Below are positions 27,474 through 35,556 of a stretch of 64,000 nt of DNA, one piece after another. Position 1 is the stretch's first letter, and each line of letters begins with the position of its first letter. Position numbers and translations under genes: made by a program. The DNA comes from Pseudovibrio sp. Alg231-02 (GTDB lineage: Bacteria; Pseudomonadota; Alphaproteobacteria; Rhizobiales; Stappiaceae), in NCBI RefSeq assembly GCF_900143565.1, contig NZ_FREX01000001.1:1131068-1195067 (forward strand), given 5' to 3'. The notes beneath the pieces are model-generated. The model saw nothing but the letters and a program-made list of their open reading frames with translations. It had not been told where the DNA came from and did not search any database.

Positions 27474-28307
27474 GTGGGAAACGGACAGGATTTGGCGCAA
27501 ACGCTGGGGGTACGCAGTGACCTCCTTGTGGAGCGGAGCGTTAGCGAGGTTGTGGTGCATCCAGACCGGATTGTTCTGCGCATCCCGGATGAGCCTCATT
27601 ACTGGGCTGGCAATATGGTGTTCTTTCGCGGCGATAAGGTCGACCCTGAACAGCAGATCGCGCAGTTTCGTAAGGACCTTCCAGAGGCGGCGCATACGAT
27701 GTTTGGGTGGGATACGCCTGATATGAAGATCGGGCCAGAGCACGCCCCCTTGTCCAAGCTTGGATACGAGCTGGAACAGATCGATGTCCTGAGCCTGACC
27801 CAACCTCTCAACCGTGCTCCTACGCCCGATGGGATCAACATACGCCCAATTGAGGCCGAAGAGGACTGGAAGCAAGTCATCGCGCTTCAGATCGATACTG
27901 CTGTTGAGCAAGGTTATGACCGCGATAGCTTCGGAATTTACGTGTCGAAACGTTTTGAGAGCCGTCGCAGACAGATTAAGGCAGGACTGGCGAACTGGTT
28001 TGGCGCCTTTGATGGAGATCTCTTGGTTGCTGATCTGGGTATCTATGCCGACGCAGCTGTTTCGCGTTTTCAGGAAGTTGAGACATGCCCCAGCCATCGT
28101 AAGCGCGGCATATGCGCGGCACTCGTCACAGTTGGGGTAGATTGGGCTAAGGCGCAGGCACCTGCAACAATACCTGTTTTACAAGCTCACAGTGACGGTC
28201 CTGCAGGGCGGATCTATCGGCGTTGCGGCTTCGAGCATCGCGAAACTCTCGTTCTTGCGATCCTTCCGCCACAAGGCACCTTTGAGCGCCCGGCTGACAC
28301 TGCATGA
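27474..28307 (+). CDS. GNAT-family acetyltransferase, two-part
   Basis: The 277-residue protein has a C-terminal GNAT core (about residues 120-265): INIRPIEAEEDW, LGIYADAAVSRFQEVET, the acetyl-CoA loop HRKRGICAALVT and YRRCGFEHRE. The N-terminal 110 residues (LRIPDEPHYWAGNMVFF...) look like a related but degenerate acyltransferase half, as in tandem GNAT proteins. The substrate is unknown. The GTG start at 27474 has AAGGAA eight bases upstream. It is convergent with tag, separated by a hairpin. Confidence 0.85.
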   Translation: MGNGQDLAQTLGVRSDLLVERSVSEVVVHPDRIVLRIPDEPHYWAGNMVFFRGDKVDPEQQIAQFRKDLPEAAHTMFGWDTPDMKIGPEHAPLSKLGYELEQIDVLSLTQPLNRAPTPDGINIRPIEAEEDWKQVIALQIDTAVEQGYDRDSFGIYVSKRFESRRRQIKAGLANWFGAFDGDLLVADLGIYADAAVSRFQEVETCPSHRKRGICAALVTVGVDWAKAQAPATIPVLQAHSDGPAGRIYRRCGFEHRETLVLAILPPQGTFERPADTA

Positions 28308-28340
28308 TTGAGACTTAACGGAATAGCTGCAACAGTAGTT

Positions 28341-28366
28341 TGAGGTGAGTGGTCCCCCTCACCTCA
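28341..28366. terminator. Hairpin between convergent genes
   Basis: TGAGGTGAG and CTCACCTCA form a nine-pair stem with an eight-base loop. No T-run follows on either strand, so efficient termination is uncertain. Confidence 0.45.
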
Positions 28367-28390
28367 TAGACCTCATCACCAATACTCTTG

Positions 28391-29047
28391 CTAGGCCGTC
28401 ACAGGACGCACGAGAGCCTCACGTTTGGCTTCAACAATGTCCCGGCAACAGCAGCCTTCCAGGTGGTCATTGACCATGCCCATGGCTTGCATGAAGGCGT
28501 AGACGGTGGTTGGACCTACGAAGGACCAGCCCCGTTTTTTGAGATCTTTGGAGATGGCCGTGGAGATTTCGGTTTTACCGAGGGTCTTGAGGTTGGCGTA
28601 GTCACAGACCTCGGGGCGTTGGTCCGCGGTTGGTTCCCACTTCCAGAAGTAGGCTGCGAGTGAACCAAATTCCTCGCGCATTTCCAGAGCACGATTGGCA
28701 TTGTTGATGGTGGAAGTAATTTTGCCGCGGTGGCGGATGATGCCGGCATCCTGAACAAGGCGTTCGATGTCATTTTGTGTGAACTTTGCGACCTTCTCAA
28801 AATCGAAACCTGCAAAACCGGCGCGGAAGTTCTCGCGTTTACGCAGAATAGTGATCCAAGACAGGCCAGACTGAAAACCTTCGAGGCAGATTTTTTCAAA
28901 GAGGCGGATATCGTTGGTGACCGGATGCCCCCACTCGTTATCATGATAGGCCTGATAGAACGAGTCTCCGCCATGCCACCAGCAACGGTCCTTGCCGTCT
29001 TCTCCGCGGATCAGTCCTTCAGCAATCGGTGTTGAATTCTGGTCCAT
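28391..29047 (-). CDS. tag: DNA-3-methyladenine glycosylase I
   Basis: About 218 residues matching Tag: the RCWW start, YHDNEWGHPV, the LEGFQSGLSWITILRKRENFR helix region, NRGKI-like RHRGKITSTINNA, and the C-terminal GPTTVYAFMQAMGMVNDH followed by a zinc-type C/H cluster (GCCCRD). It removes 3-methyladenine from DNA in base-excision repair. ATG 29047 is chosen because AAGG motifs precede it; the in-frame ATG at 29062 and TTG at 29095 are alternatives. It has no obvious operon partner. Confidence 0.95.
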   Translation of the reverse strand: MDQNSTPIAEGLIRGEDGKDRCWWHGGDSFYQAYHDNEWGHPVTNDIRLFEKICLEGFQSGLSWITILRKRENFRAGFAGFDFEKVAKFTQNDIERLVQDAGIIRHRGKITSTINNANRALEMREEFGSLAAYFWKWEPTADQRPEVCDYANLKTLGKTEISTAISKDLKKRGWSFVGPTTVYAFMQAMGMVNDHLEGCCCRDIVEAKREALVRPVTA

Positions 29048-29155
29048 TGCCTTGCCCTTCATGGTCAATTGTCTCTGCGGGTTCTTGTTGGGCAACTGTT
29101 ACTCACCCTCAACAACTCACTCAAAATGTTTATGTTATGTTCTCTTATAAAGCAT

Positions 29156-29178
29156 TGGCTTGCCAAAATAGCAAGCCA
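29156..29178 (-). terminator. Probable terminator of the CheZ-like gene
   Basis: TGGCTTGC, seven-base loop, GCAAGCCA: an eight-pair stem 25 bases after the stop codon at 29203. The T-run on the minus strand is weak (ATGCTTT). Confidence 0.55.
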
Positions 29179-29202
29179 TCTGCATGTCTCTTTTAGAAAA
29201 GA

Positions 29203-29952
29203 TCAATCGAACAAAGCGTCAATGTCATCCTGTGTCACGGTACCAGCTTCCACATCCAGAGCCGGGCCATGAAGCAGTGCAGAATCGTCGCCTTCTTTCT
29301 CAGAGGAAATGCGATCACTGATCTCCTTGAAGCTTTCAATACCGCCCCAAATCTCAATCATACGGATGATGCGCTCTTCAACGAATGACAAGGTGTTCAC
29401 CACCTTGCTGATGCGCTGGCCGGTCAGATCCTGGAAGTTACAGGCTTCAAAGATCGACACCACCTGCTCATGAATGTCGGTTACAAGGCCTTCGTGCTCA
29501 CTTGGAACCATTGGCATAACGGTTGCCGCACTTTGGTCGATGACTTCAGCTGCGGTCAGGATTTGCTCGGTCGCGCCTTCGGTTCCTGACACAATAGCGC
29601 CAAGCTCCAATGTCACACGGCCACGTTCGTCATTATCAACGCTTGCCTTGCTGTGAAGAGCAGCAATTTCACTCTTGGTTTCAGCAATGGCTTGATAAAT
29701 CGCATCCAGCTCGCCTTTAAGCTTTGCGGCCTCACCGATTTCCTCACGCAATTCTTCCGCGACGCGCCGGGACAGTTCTTGTGGGTCGGTCGAGGGAGAT
29801 CCCACCAGCTCTTTCAGGCTGGCAATTTCTTCCATAACCTGCTGGTGACGCAACTCTTCACCATTGTCCTGAATCGGAGTGCTTACTTCGGTGCGTACGC
29901 TGCGCACTCCGAACTGAGCCTCTGCACGAAAGGTTTTTCTTACAACTGACAT
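29203..29952 (-). CDS. CheZ-family protein phosphatase
   Basis: The 249-residue helical protein has the CheZ catalytic signature QDLTGQRISKV (residues 174-184). The Asp/Gln pair there hydrolyses the phospho-aspartate of CheY-like proteins. The C-terminus TQDDIDALFD matches the flexible CheY-binding tail of CheZ. Between them is a long coiled-coil region. It should dephosphorylate a CheY-type response regulator in the cytoplasm and so end a chemotaxis or related signal. Many alphaproteobacteria lack classical CheZ. No other chemotaxis gene is near. ATG 29952 is preferred over a TTG at 29976. Confidence 0.85.
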   Translation of the reverse strand: MSVVRKTFRAEAQFGVRSVRTEVSTPIQDNGEELRHQQVMEEIASLKELVGSPSTDPQELSRRVAEELREEIGEAAKLKGELDAIYQAIAETKSEIAALHSKASVDNDERGRVTLELGAIVSGTEGATEQILTAAEVIDQSAATVMPMVPSEHEGLVTDIHEQVVSIFEACNFQDLTGQRISKVVNTLSFVEERIIRMIEIWGGIESFKEISDRISSEKEGDDSALLHGPALDVEAGTVTQDDIDALFD

Positions 29953-30399
29953 CCCAACCCCGAACTCATGAAGCAAATACGCTTCCTATTAAAGGCCACA
30001 CCGTCGCTACTCCTGTCCGGCGATGCGCCCTCTTTTGTTTTCCGCCATTCCTTCGCAAACTGGCACAGGCTTACGAAGACAAGCTCTCAATTACAGATTT
30101 TAAACAGCAATCCCGGCCGCAAGACGCGCCCATGCACCCATATGTATGATGGGTACGATTCGCACTCCTACACGCCGGTCACTACCCACTTACTTCTTAG
30201 AGTGTTAATTATTACCTTAGATTTATCAGCATTGATTTTTAAAGATAATTCCGCCGATTGGCCGCATAGCTCAGTAACAATTGGTTAACCTTAGTTTGAA
30301 CTAGCATAAATTACATTGCTAATTTTAACAGTTACTAGAGCTGCAACTCCTAGTTTTCCGAGGACATCGGGTCATTGGCAAGGTCCAGAGGAGTGTGGA
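29953..30399. other. Divergent intergenic region, no gene seen
   Basis: About 445 bases between the CheZ-like gene and the L,D-transpeptidase gene. AT-rich stretches around 30200-30330 could hold promoters of both genes, but I could not identify a clear hexamer pair, operator or RNA. Confidence 0.4.
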
Positions 30400-31110
30400 A
30401 TGTTTGAGGCATCGGCAAAGAGCAGATCAAACTGGCTTGTTACTTTATTCAGCGTGGGTGGCTTGGTCTGTGCGTTTAGTTCTGCTGCTCAGGCAGAATA
30501 CAAGCCGCGAGCCTCTGCACCTCCGCTTGTCCTCAGCCCTGATCTTGCAAATCCATGGGTTGTGCAAATCCCACGGTCTCAAGCCAAGGCGGTTCAGAAC
30601 CTTCGCAGCTCTAAAAAACAAGCAAGGCGATCACGGACAACATCAAAGCGGTATGATCGCCGTATTCCGAAACAGTTCTTGCCGACAACAGTCAGCTACA
30701 ACACCTCCTATTCACCGGGATCTGTCGTGATCGATACGACATCACGATATCTTTACCTGGTGCAAAGCAACGGCAAAGCCCGCCGCTATGGCGTGGGTGT
30801 TGGCCGTCCTGGTTTTGAATGGGCTGGCGTCCACAAAGTTACCCTTAAGCGGGAGTGGCCAGACTGGCGGCCACCTGCAGAGATGCTGAAAAGACAACCA
30901 AGCCTGCCCCGTTACATGCCGGGTGGACCGCGTAACCCATTGGGCGCGCGGGCACTTTACCTTGGCTCCACACTCTATCGCATTCATGGATCAAATGAGC
31001 CATGGACGATTGGCCAAGCTGTTTCTTCTGGTTGCATTCGTATGAGAAACGAAGATGTGGCGGAGCTATATAATATGGTTCCAGTTGGCGCAAAGGTCTA
31101 TGTGCGCTAG
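30400..31110 (+). CDS. L,D-transpeptidase (YkuD/ErfK type), exported
   Basis: The 236-residue protein has an N-terminal signal peptide ending AAQA, a basic low-complexity linker (SKKQARRSRTTSKR), then a YkuD domain starting SVVIDTTSRYLYLV. It contains RIHGSNEP and the catalytic SSGCIRMRNEDV cysteine motif. It should form 3-3 peptidoglycan crosslinks or attach proteins to peptidoglycan in the periplasm. ATG 30400 has AGAGGAG six bases upstream, which decides against the upstream GTG/ATG-like starts near 30316. A weak GTCTGT/ACAGAC hairpin at 31217-31234 may terminate it. Confidence 0.93.
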   Translation: MFEASAKSRSNWLVTLFSVGGLVCAFSSAAQAEYKPRASAPPLVLSPDLANPWVVQIPRSQAKAVQNLRSSKKQARRSRTTSKRYDRRIPKQFLPTTVSYNTSYSPGSVVIDTTSRYLYLVQSNGKARRYGVGVGRPGFEWAGVHKVTLKREWPDWRPPAEMLKRQPSLPRYMPGGPRNPLGARALYLGSTLYRIHGSNEPWTIGQAVSSGCIRMRNEDVAELYNMVPVGAKVYVR

Positions 31111-31320
31111 GCATGCAGGTTTGTTGCAATCTTGGGTACAGGAAACTATGATAAGACAACAACTTCAAGTTGCTTGCCGTACCCCAGCTCAAGGCAAAGC
31201 ATCAAAAAAAATAAAGGTCTGTCTTTAAACAGACTTATTATGAGAATGTGCCGTTGCTGACCATCTGATTGAGGGACTTTTTCCCCCAGACCACATCTGT
31301 GTGTTTTGGGAGTGCCGCGT

Positions 31321-32091
31321 ATGTGTGCCAAGAAGAATGGACTAGTCATCAGCAAAGACGAAGTGGTTGCAACTCTTTCCAGTATATTGTCCAGCCCCAA
31401 CTTCAGGCGAAGCCCCAAACTAACCGCCCTCCTGACATTTCTCGTCGAGCGTAAACTCTCCAAACAGGAAGAAGACCTCAAAGAGCAAGTTATCGGACAG
31501 AGGGTCTTCAATTTGCCTGAAGGGTTTAATCCGCGTGAAAACCCGATTGTGCGAGTCAACATCTCGCGCTTGCGGTCTCTTCTGCGTGGTTACAACGACG
31601 CACACCCTGATGTGCATCACATGCAGATCCGGTTGCCAGACATGGGCTATGTACCTGTATTTGAGTGTCTACGACCCGTTGTTGACGGGGCTGATGAAGA
31701 GAGCAACACTTCTCCCTCACAACACACGAGCGAGGAACGCTCACCCATTGAGCTGTTGGATGAGCCTTTGAACTCTGAAGACATCACCCAGATCCGCGGT
31801 GTTCTGGAGGACTGCCTGAAAGATCAAGGACCATCACTCAACCGGTATACGCTTGCAGCCATCCTGCTTGGCTGTTTCGCCAGTATACTGAGCTTGTTGT
31901 TGCTTGCGCATGAGACTGGCTTGGTGTTTGCCGGAGATTGGCATACCCAAGTCATCGCTGTTCCGCCTTCAACGATTGACGAAGATCAGATCCCACCAGA
32001 AATTGCAGCGGAGCTACGACAAATAGAAGGTGAACTTGGCGGCAAAGTCAGCTGCATAATTCACTCCGATGAGCATATTCTCGCTGAGTAA
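31321..32091 (+). CDS. Membrane-anchored winged-helix regulator-like protein
   Basis: 256 residues. The N-terminal 100 residues fit the winged-helix module found in front of TPR or adenylate-cyclase-like proteins: ILSSPNFRRSPKLTALLTFLV, LKEQVIGQRVF, NPIVRVNISRLRSLL. A single membrane helix (YTLAAILLGCFASILSLLLL) follows at about residues 175-195, then a 55-residue acidic periplasmic tail. Members of this group normally have a long C-terminal TPR region; here it is absent. A membrane-tethered DNA-binding role is an inference. ATG 31321 has GGGAG upstream. Confidence 0.7.
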   Translation: MCAKKNGLVISKDEVVATLSSILSSPNFRRSPKLTALLTFLVERKLSKQEEDLKEQVIGQRVFNLPEGFNPRENPIVRVNISRLRSLLRGYNDAHPDVHHMQIRLPDMGYVPVFECLRPVVDGADEESNTSPSQHTSEERSPIELLDEPLNSEDITQIRGVLEDCLKDQGPSLNRYTLAAILLGCFASILSLLLLAHETGLVFAGDWHTQVIAVPPSTIDEDQIPPEIAAELRQIEGELGGKVSCIIHSDEHILAE

Positions 32092-32453
32092 ATGGCAGAA
32101 GGCATCATGTAGCTCACTCCTCACCCCAACCAATTAGTCTGCGTTTGGATGAACAGCAGTACGACTGCATTTTGGATGTCGATCTCAATTAAGCTCACGC
32201 AACTTTTGGGTTTTAGACTGTCAGTGTTTGAGCCGTTCTGCAATTAATCCACGAGATTGAGGGTGGGTTTGAACTCAATAGATTTTTACCCCTAAAACCA
32301 TCAGTTTAACATATTCATTTTCAGGAATTGCCTGAAGCTGCGAAAGGCACAAAATCAAACTCATAAATGCATTGGGAATCAAATTTTTCACCGTTGCATG
32401 TCCCCCACGATGCCGAGGGTATCGGTTCAGTTTTCTCAGGCGGGAATTTTGAG
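32092..32453. other. Intergenic region, no gene seen
   Basis: About 360 bases without a supported gene, RNA or strong hairpin. The frame that continues upstream from the lipoprotein gene to 32367 has no good start and is not counted as coding. Confidence 0.4.
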
Positions 32454-32954
32454 ATGAAGACTACATTTTTGATTGCGTCATTTATTTCAGCAGGTTTTGT
32501 CCTTTCAGGCTGTGCCAGTGTCACACGCGGTATGAGTGAAAAAGTCAAAATCTATACCTCTCCAGAGGATGCACAGATCTCGACGGACATAGGGATGACC
32601 TGCAGTTCCTCGCCTTGTACACTCAAGGTTTCACGCAAAGAAAAGTTCAACGTCACCGTTTCCAAAGAAGGTTATAAAACGCAGAAAGTACATGTCACCA
32701 CTGAAGTTGCGGGAAGCGGCGCAGCAGCCATGGCGGGCAATGCCCTGATCGGAGGTGTGATTGGTGTAGGCGTGGACGCTTATACCGGTGCAATGCTTAA
32801 TCACAAGCCGAACCCAGTTCTCGTTGAGCTTAAGCCAACAAACCCAGCAAACCCTAATACACCTGTCGGCGATCTCTCACATATTCGGAAGCAATATGCT
32901 GATGATGAGAAAGCTCATCAGGAGAATGTTATGCGTCGTGGAGGCGGCGTATAA
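32454..32954 (+). CDS. PEGA-domain lipoprotein
   Basis: The 166-residue lipoprotein has a signal peptide with lipobox VLSGC, so Cys19 would be lipid-modified. A PEGA-like beta-domain follows (VKIYTSPEDAQISTDIG, CTLKVSRKEKFNVTVSKEGYKTQKVHV), then a glycine-rich hydrophobic stretch (GNALIGGVIGVGVDAYTGA). Such proteins are envelope components of unknown function, often annotated as translation-initiation-factor-like by mistake. The Asp-free start after the Cys (Ala-Ser) favours outer-membrane sorting. It is a single-gene unit with its own terminator. Confidence 0.85.
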   Translation: MKTTFLIASFISAGFVLSGCASVTRGMSEKVKIYTSPEDAQISTDIGMTCSSSPCTLKVSRKEKFNVTVSKEGYKTQKVHVTTEVAGSGAAAMAGNALIGGVIGVGVDAYTGAMLNHKPNPVLVELKPTNPANPNTPVGDLSHIRKQYADDEKAHQENVMRRGGGV

Positions 32955-32960
32955 CCTCCG

Positions 32961-32990
32961 AATCCCTCTCAATCTTGTTTGAGAGGGATT
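32961..32990. terminator. Bidirectional terminator
   Basis: AATCCCTCTCAA and TTGAGAGGGATT form a perfect 12-pair stem around TCTTGT, between the convergent lipoprotein and glcF genes. Confidence 0.8.
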
Positions 32991-33007
32991 TGTGTAAAGC
33001 AGCATAC

Positions 33008-34318
33008 TTACGCCTTATCCAGCAGCATCGGCTTTGGACCGCCATAGGCCCAATCCAGAAGCTCGATGCTATGGATGACCGGGATTTGGGTGCCGCTGGA
33101 GATTTGGGTGATGCAGCCGATGTTGCCGGTGGCGACAAGGTCTGGCTGGGTAGCTTCCAGATTGCCAACTTTGCGATCTCGCAGAGCAGTGGCAATTTTG
33201 GGTTGCATGATGTTGTAAGTACCAGCCGAGCCACAGCAGAGGTGACCTTCCAAAGGTTCTTTGACTGTAAAGCCAGCATTTTGCAGCAGCTTCTTCGGTT
33301 GCCAGGTGATCTTTTGGCCATGCTGCATGGAGCAGGCAGAGTGGTAGGCGATGGTCAGCTCTTCGTGCAGCTGTGCTTCGCCTAAGTCCTGCTCAATCAG
33401 AAACTCAACAATATCCTTGGACATCTGTGAGATTTGTTGAGCTTTCGCCGCATATTGCGGGTCATCGCGCAGCATGAAGCCATAATCTTTGATGGTGGTC
33501 CCACAGCCTGACGCGGTGATGATGACGGCATCGAGCCCCTCACCATCCATCTCTCTCACCCATGCATCAATGTTGGCTTTGGCCTGTTCGTTAGAGGCTT
33601 CTTCCTTGCCCATATGATGAACGAGCGCACCACAACAGCCCTCACCTTTCGGGAAGACCACTTCATAGCCGATGCGGGTAAGTAAGCGGGTCGCTGCATC
33701 GTTGATGGACGGGGCAAGGACACTTTGTGCGCAACCTTTCAGGATGGCGACGCGGCCCTTCTTCTGCACTTTCGGGGCAACGGTTTCCTGTCCTGCGAAC
33801 TGGGAGGGCATTGCAGATTTGGTTGGAGCCAGCGCCAGAAGGGTACCCAGTTTTGCAAGCGTACCGCCGCATTTCTTCATGAGCCCAGCAAGTGGACGAC
33901 CATAGAAGGCGGCTGCGATGGCCAGGCGGAAACGGCCCGGTTTGGGCAGAATGGCCTGTAGCACGGCTCTGAGCATCCGGTCTTGCAACGGACGCTTGTA
34001 GGTGCGTTCAATATGAATGCGAGCGTGATCTACAAGATGCATGTAGTTCACACCCGAAGGGCATGTGGTCATGCAAGACAAACAAGACAGGCAGCGGTCG
34101 ATATGCTTGACCGTTTTGGCATCCGCAGGACGGTCATTTTCCAGCATCTCTTTGATGAGGTAGATGCGGCCACGTGGACTGTCCAGCTCATCTCCCAGCA
34201 GCGCGAAGGTTGGGCACGTTGCGGTACAAAATCCGCAGTGCACGCATTTGCGCAGGATCTGTTCGGAAACTGCTGTGGCGCTGTCTTTGAGTTGCTCTGG
34301 TGTAAAGTTGGTTTGCAT
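33008..34318 (-). CDS. glcF: Glycolate oxidase iron-sulfur subunit
   Basis: The 436-residue GlcF has two 4Fe-4S ferredoxin motifs near the N-terminus (CVHCGFCTATCP and CLSCLSCMTTCP). The C-terminal half has two CCG domains (KGCAQS...GCCGALVHH and HSACSMQHG...HLCCGSAGTYN). It carries electrons from the GlcD flavin to the membrane quinone pool during glycolate oxidation to glyoxylate. It is last in a tight glcD-glcE-glcF operon, three bases after glcE. The family match is complete along its length. Confidence 0.97.
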   Translation of the reverse strand: MQTNFTPEQLKDSATAVSEQILRKCVHCGFCTATCPTFALLGDELDSPRGRIYLIKEMLENDRPADAKTVKHIDRCLSCLSCMTTCPSGVNYMHLVDHARIHIERTYKRPLQDRMLRAVLQAILPKPGRFRLAIAAAFYGRPLAGLMKKCGGTLAKLGTLLALAPTKSAMPSQFAGQETVAPKVQKKGRVAILKGCAQSVLAPSINDAATRLLTRIGYEVVFPKGEGCCGALVHHMGKEEASNEQAKANIDAWVREMDGEGLDAVIITASGCGTTIKDYGFMLRDDPQYAAKAQQISQMSKDIVEFLIEQDLGEAQLHEELTIAYHSACSMQHGQKITWQPKKLLQNAGFTVKEPLEGHLCCGSAGTYNIMQPKIATALRDRKVGNLEATQPDLVATGNIGCITQISSGTQIPVIHSIELLDWAYGGPKPMLLDKA

Positions 34319-34321
34319 GAC

Positions 34322-35521
34322 CTAGATCCCCGCGTACATTCGGCCCGGGTTGAGTATGTTGTGCGGATCAAACTGAGCTTTCAAGCGCTTAGAAAGCCCC
34401 ATTAATGTCTCCGGCAAGGGCTGGAACACATCCACGCTCGTACGCAGCTCAGCACTTGCGCGCAGGAGCGTAGCGTGACCACCACCGTTTTCAGCTATAA
34501 GCCGGCGGAGCGGGACATCGTGAGGCTCTTCACCTTGCATCTCCACCCAGACCAGGCCACCTGCCCAGTCCATCATCCAGCGGATTGCAAAGCGCTTTTC
34601 CAGCTCGGCAATCATCTGTTGACCAGCAGTCGGGCTTACTGAGAGCTTCCAGAGCGGCTTGTCACTTCCGGCGAACGGAATGAGGTCACGTAGATCACCC
34701 CATGTTTTGCGGGAGGCCTGACCTTCGATGAGCTCTTGTGATGGAAAGCGCTTCAGGATGCTGCGCAGTTTGTTCAAGCGGTAGTCGATGGAAACTGGGA
34801 TGCCTTCCAATCTGAGCAAAGTGATGGAGTGTTCTTGTGAGAGTGGGCAGAAACCTTTGGGCAGATGAGCTGCGGAGGAAACCTCTGCGGAAGACCCCAT
34901 AGCTTCTGACATGGCACTGGATGCTTCTTGCGGGGTCAGGCCCAACAATACGAAGGTGCATTCTTTGGCTGCTCGTGGGAGAACTTTGATGGAGAAACTT
35001 GTGGCAACAGCAAGAGTGCCCCATGAGGAGCAGAAGCCCCGGGACAGATCATAACCCGTCACGTTTTTCACCACACGTCCGCCTGCCTTGAAGATCTCAC
35101 CACGGCCAGAAACAGCTTCCAGACCAAGTACATGGTCGCGTGCTGCGCCAGCCTTCAGACGGCGCGGACCAGACAGGTTTGTTGCCAGCACACCACCAAT
35201 GGTGCCTGCCTGATTTGGGCCACCCAGAACTGCACTTAGGTCTGCTGGTTCAAAGGGGAGTTCCTGATTGTGCTCCTTCAAGAGGGTCTGAACGTCAGTC
35301 AGTGGCGTGCCTGCCTTCACAGTGAGCACAAGTTCTGCCGGCTCATAGTCGATCACGCCGGAGATGCCGTCAACGCGCAAAGTATGCGCGGACTGCACCG
35401 CCCTACCCCAGTTGCACTTGGAGCCGCTTCCGATTACTTCCAGCGGTGTTCGCTCGGCGGAGGCCCATTTGACGACCGCCTCCAGCTCATCAGCTGTTGT
35501 TGGGTGGAAACCCTCTCCCAT
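34322..35521 (-). CDS. glcE: Glycolate oxidase FAD-binding subunit
   Basis: The 399-residue protein with an FAD_binding_4 fold belongs to the GlcE type: LEVIGSGSKCNWGR, the FAD-site GGPNQAGTIGGVLATN, VVKNVTGYDLSRGFCSSWGTLA, and a C-terminal FDPHNILNPGRMYAG. ATG 35521 with AGGA eight bases upstream is preferred; the longer frame to 35626 would overlap glcD. It forms the glycolate dehydrogenase complex with GlcD and GlcF at the inner membrane. It lies 35 bases after glcD. Confidence 0.95.
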   Translation of the reverse strand: MGEGFHPTTADELEAVVKWASAERTPLEVIGSGSKCNWGRAVQSAHTLRVDGISGVIDYEPAELVLTVKAGTPLTDVQTLLKEHNQELPFEPADLSAVLGGPNQAGTIGGVLATNLSGPRRLKAGAARDHVLGLEAVSGRGEIFKAGGRVVKNVTGYDLSRGFCSSWGTLAVATSFSIKVLPRAAKECTFVLLGLTPQEASSAMSEAMGSSAEVSSAAHLPKGFCPLSQEHSITLLRLEGIPVSIDYRLNKLRSILKRFPSQELIEGQASRKTWGDLRDLIPFAGSDKPLWKLSVSPTAGQQMIAELEKRFAIRWMMDWAGGLVWVEMQGEEPHDVPLRRLIAENGGGHATLLRASAELRTSVDVFQPLPETLMGLSKRLKAQFDPHNILNPGRMYAGI

Positions 35522-35556
35522 GGTTTCGTCCTGTTCTCTTGTCTTAGGATCACGCT

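Noticed and set aside
27261-28097. 278-codon minus-strand frame opposite the GNAT gene
   Set aside because: The plus-strand frame has the GNAT motifs and a ribosome site; the antisense frame has no recognisable domain.
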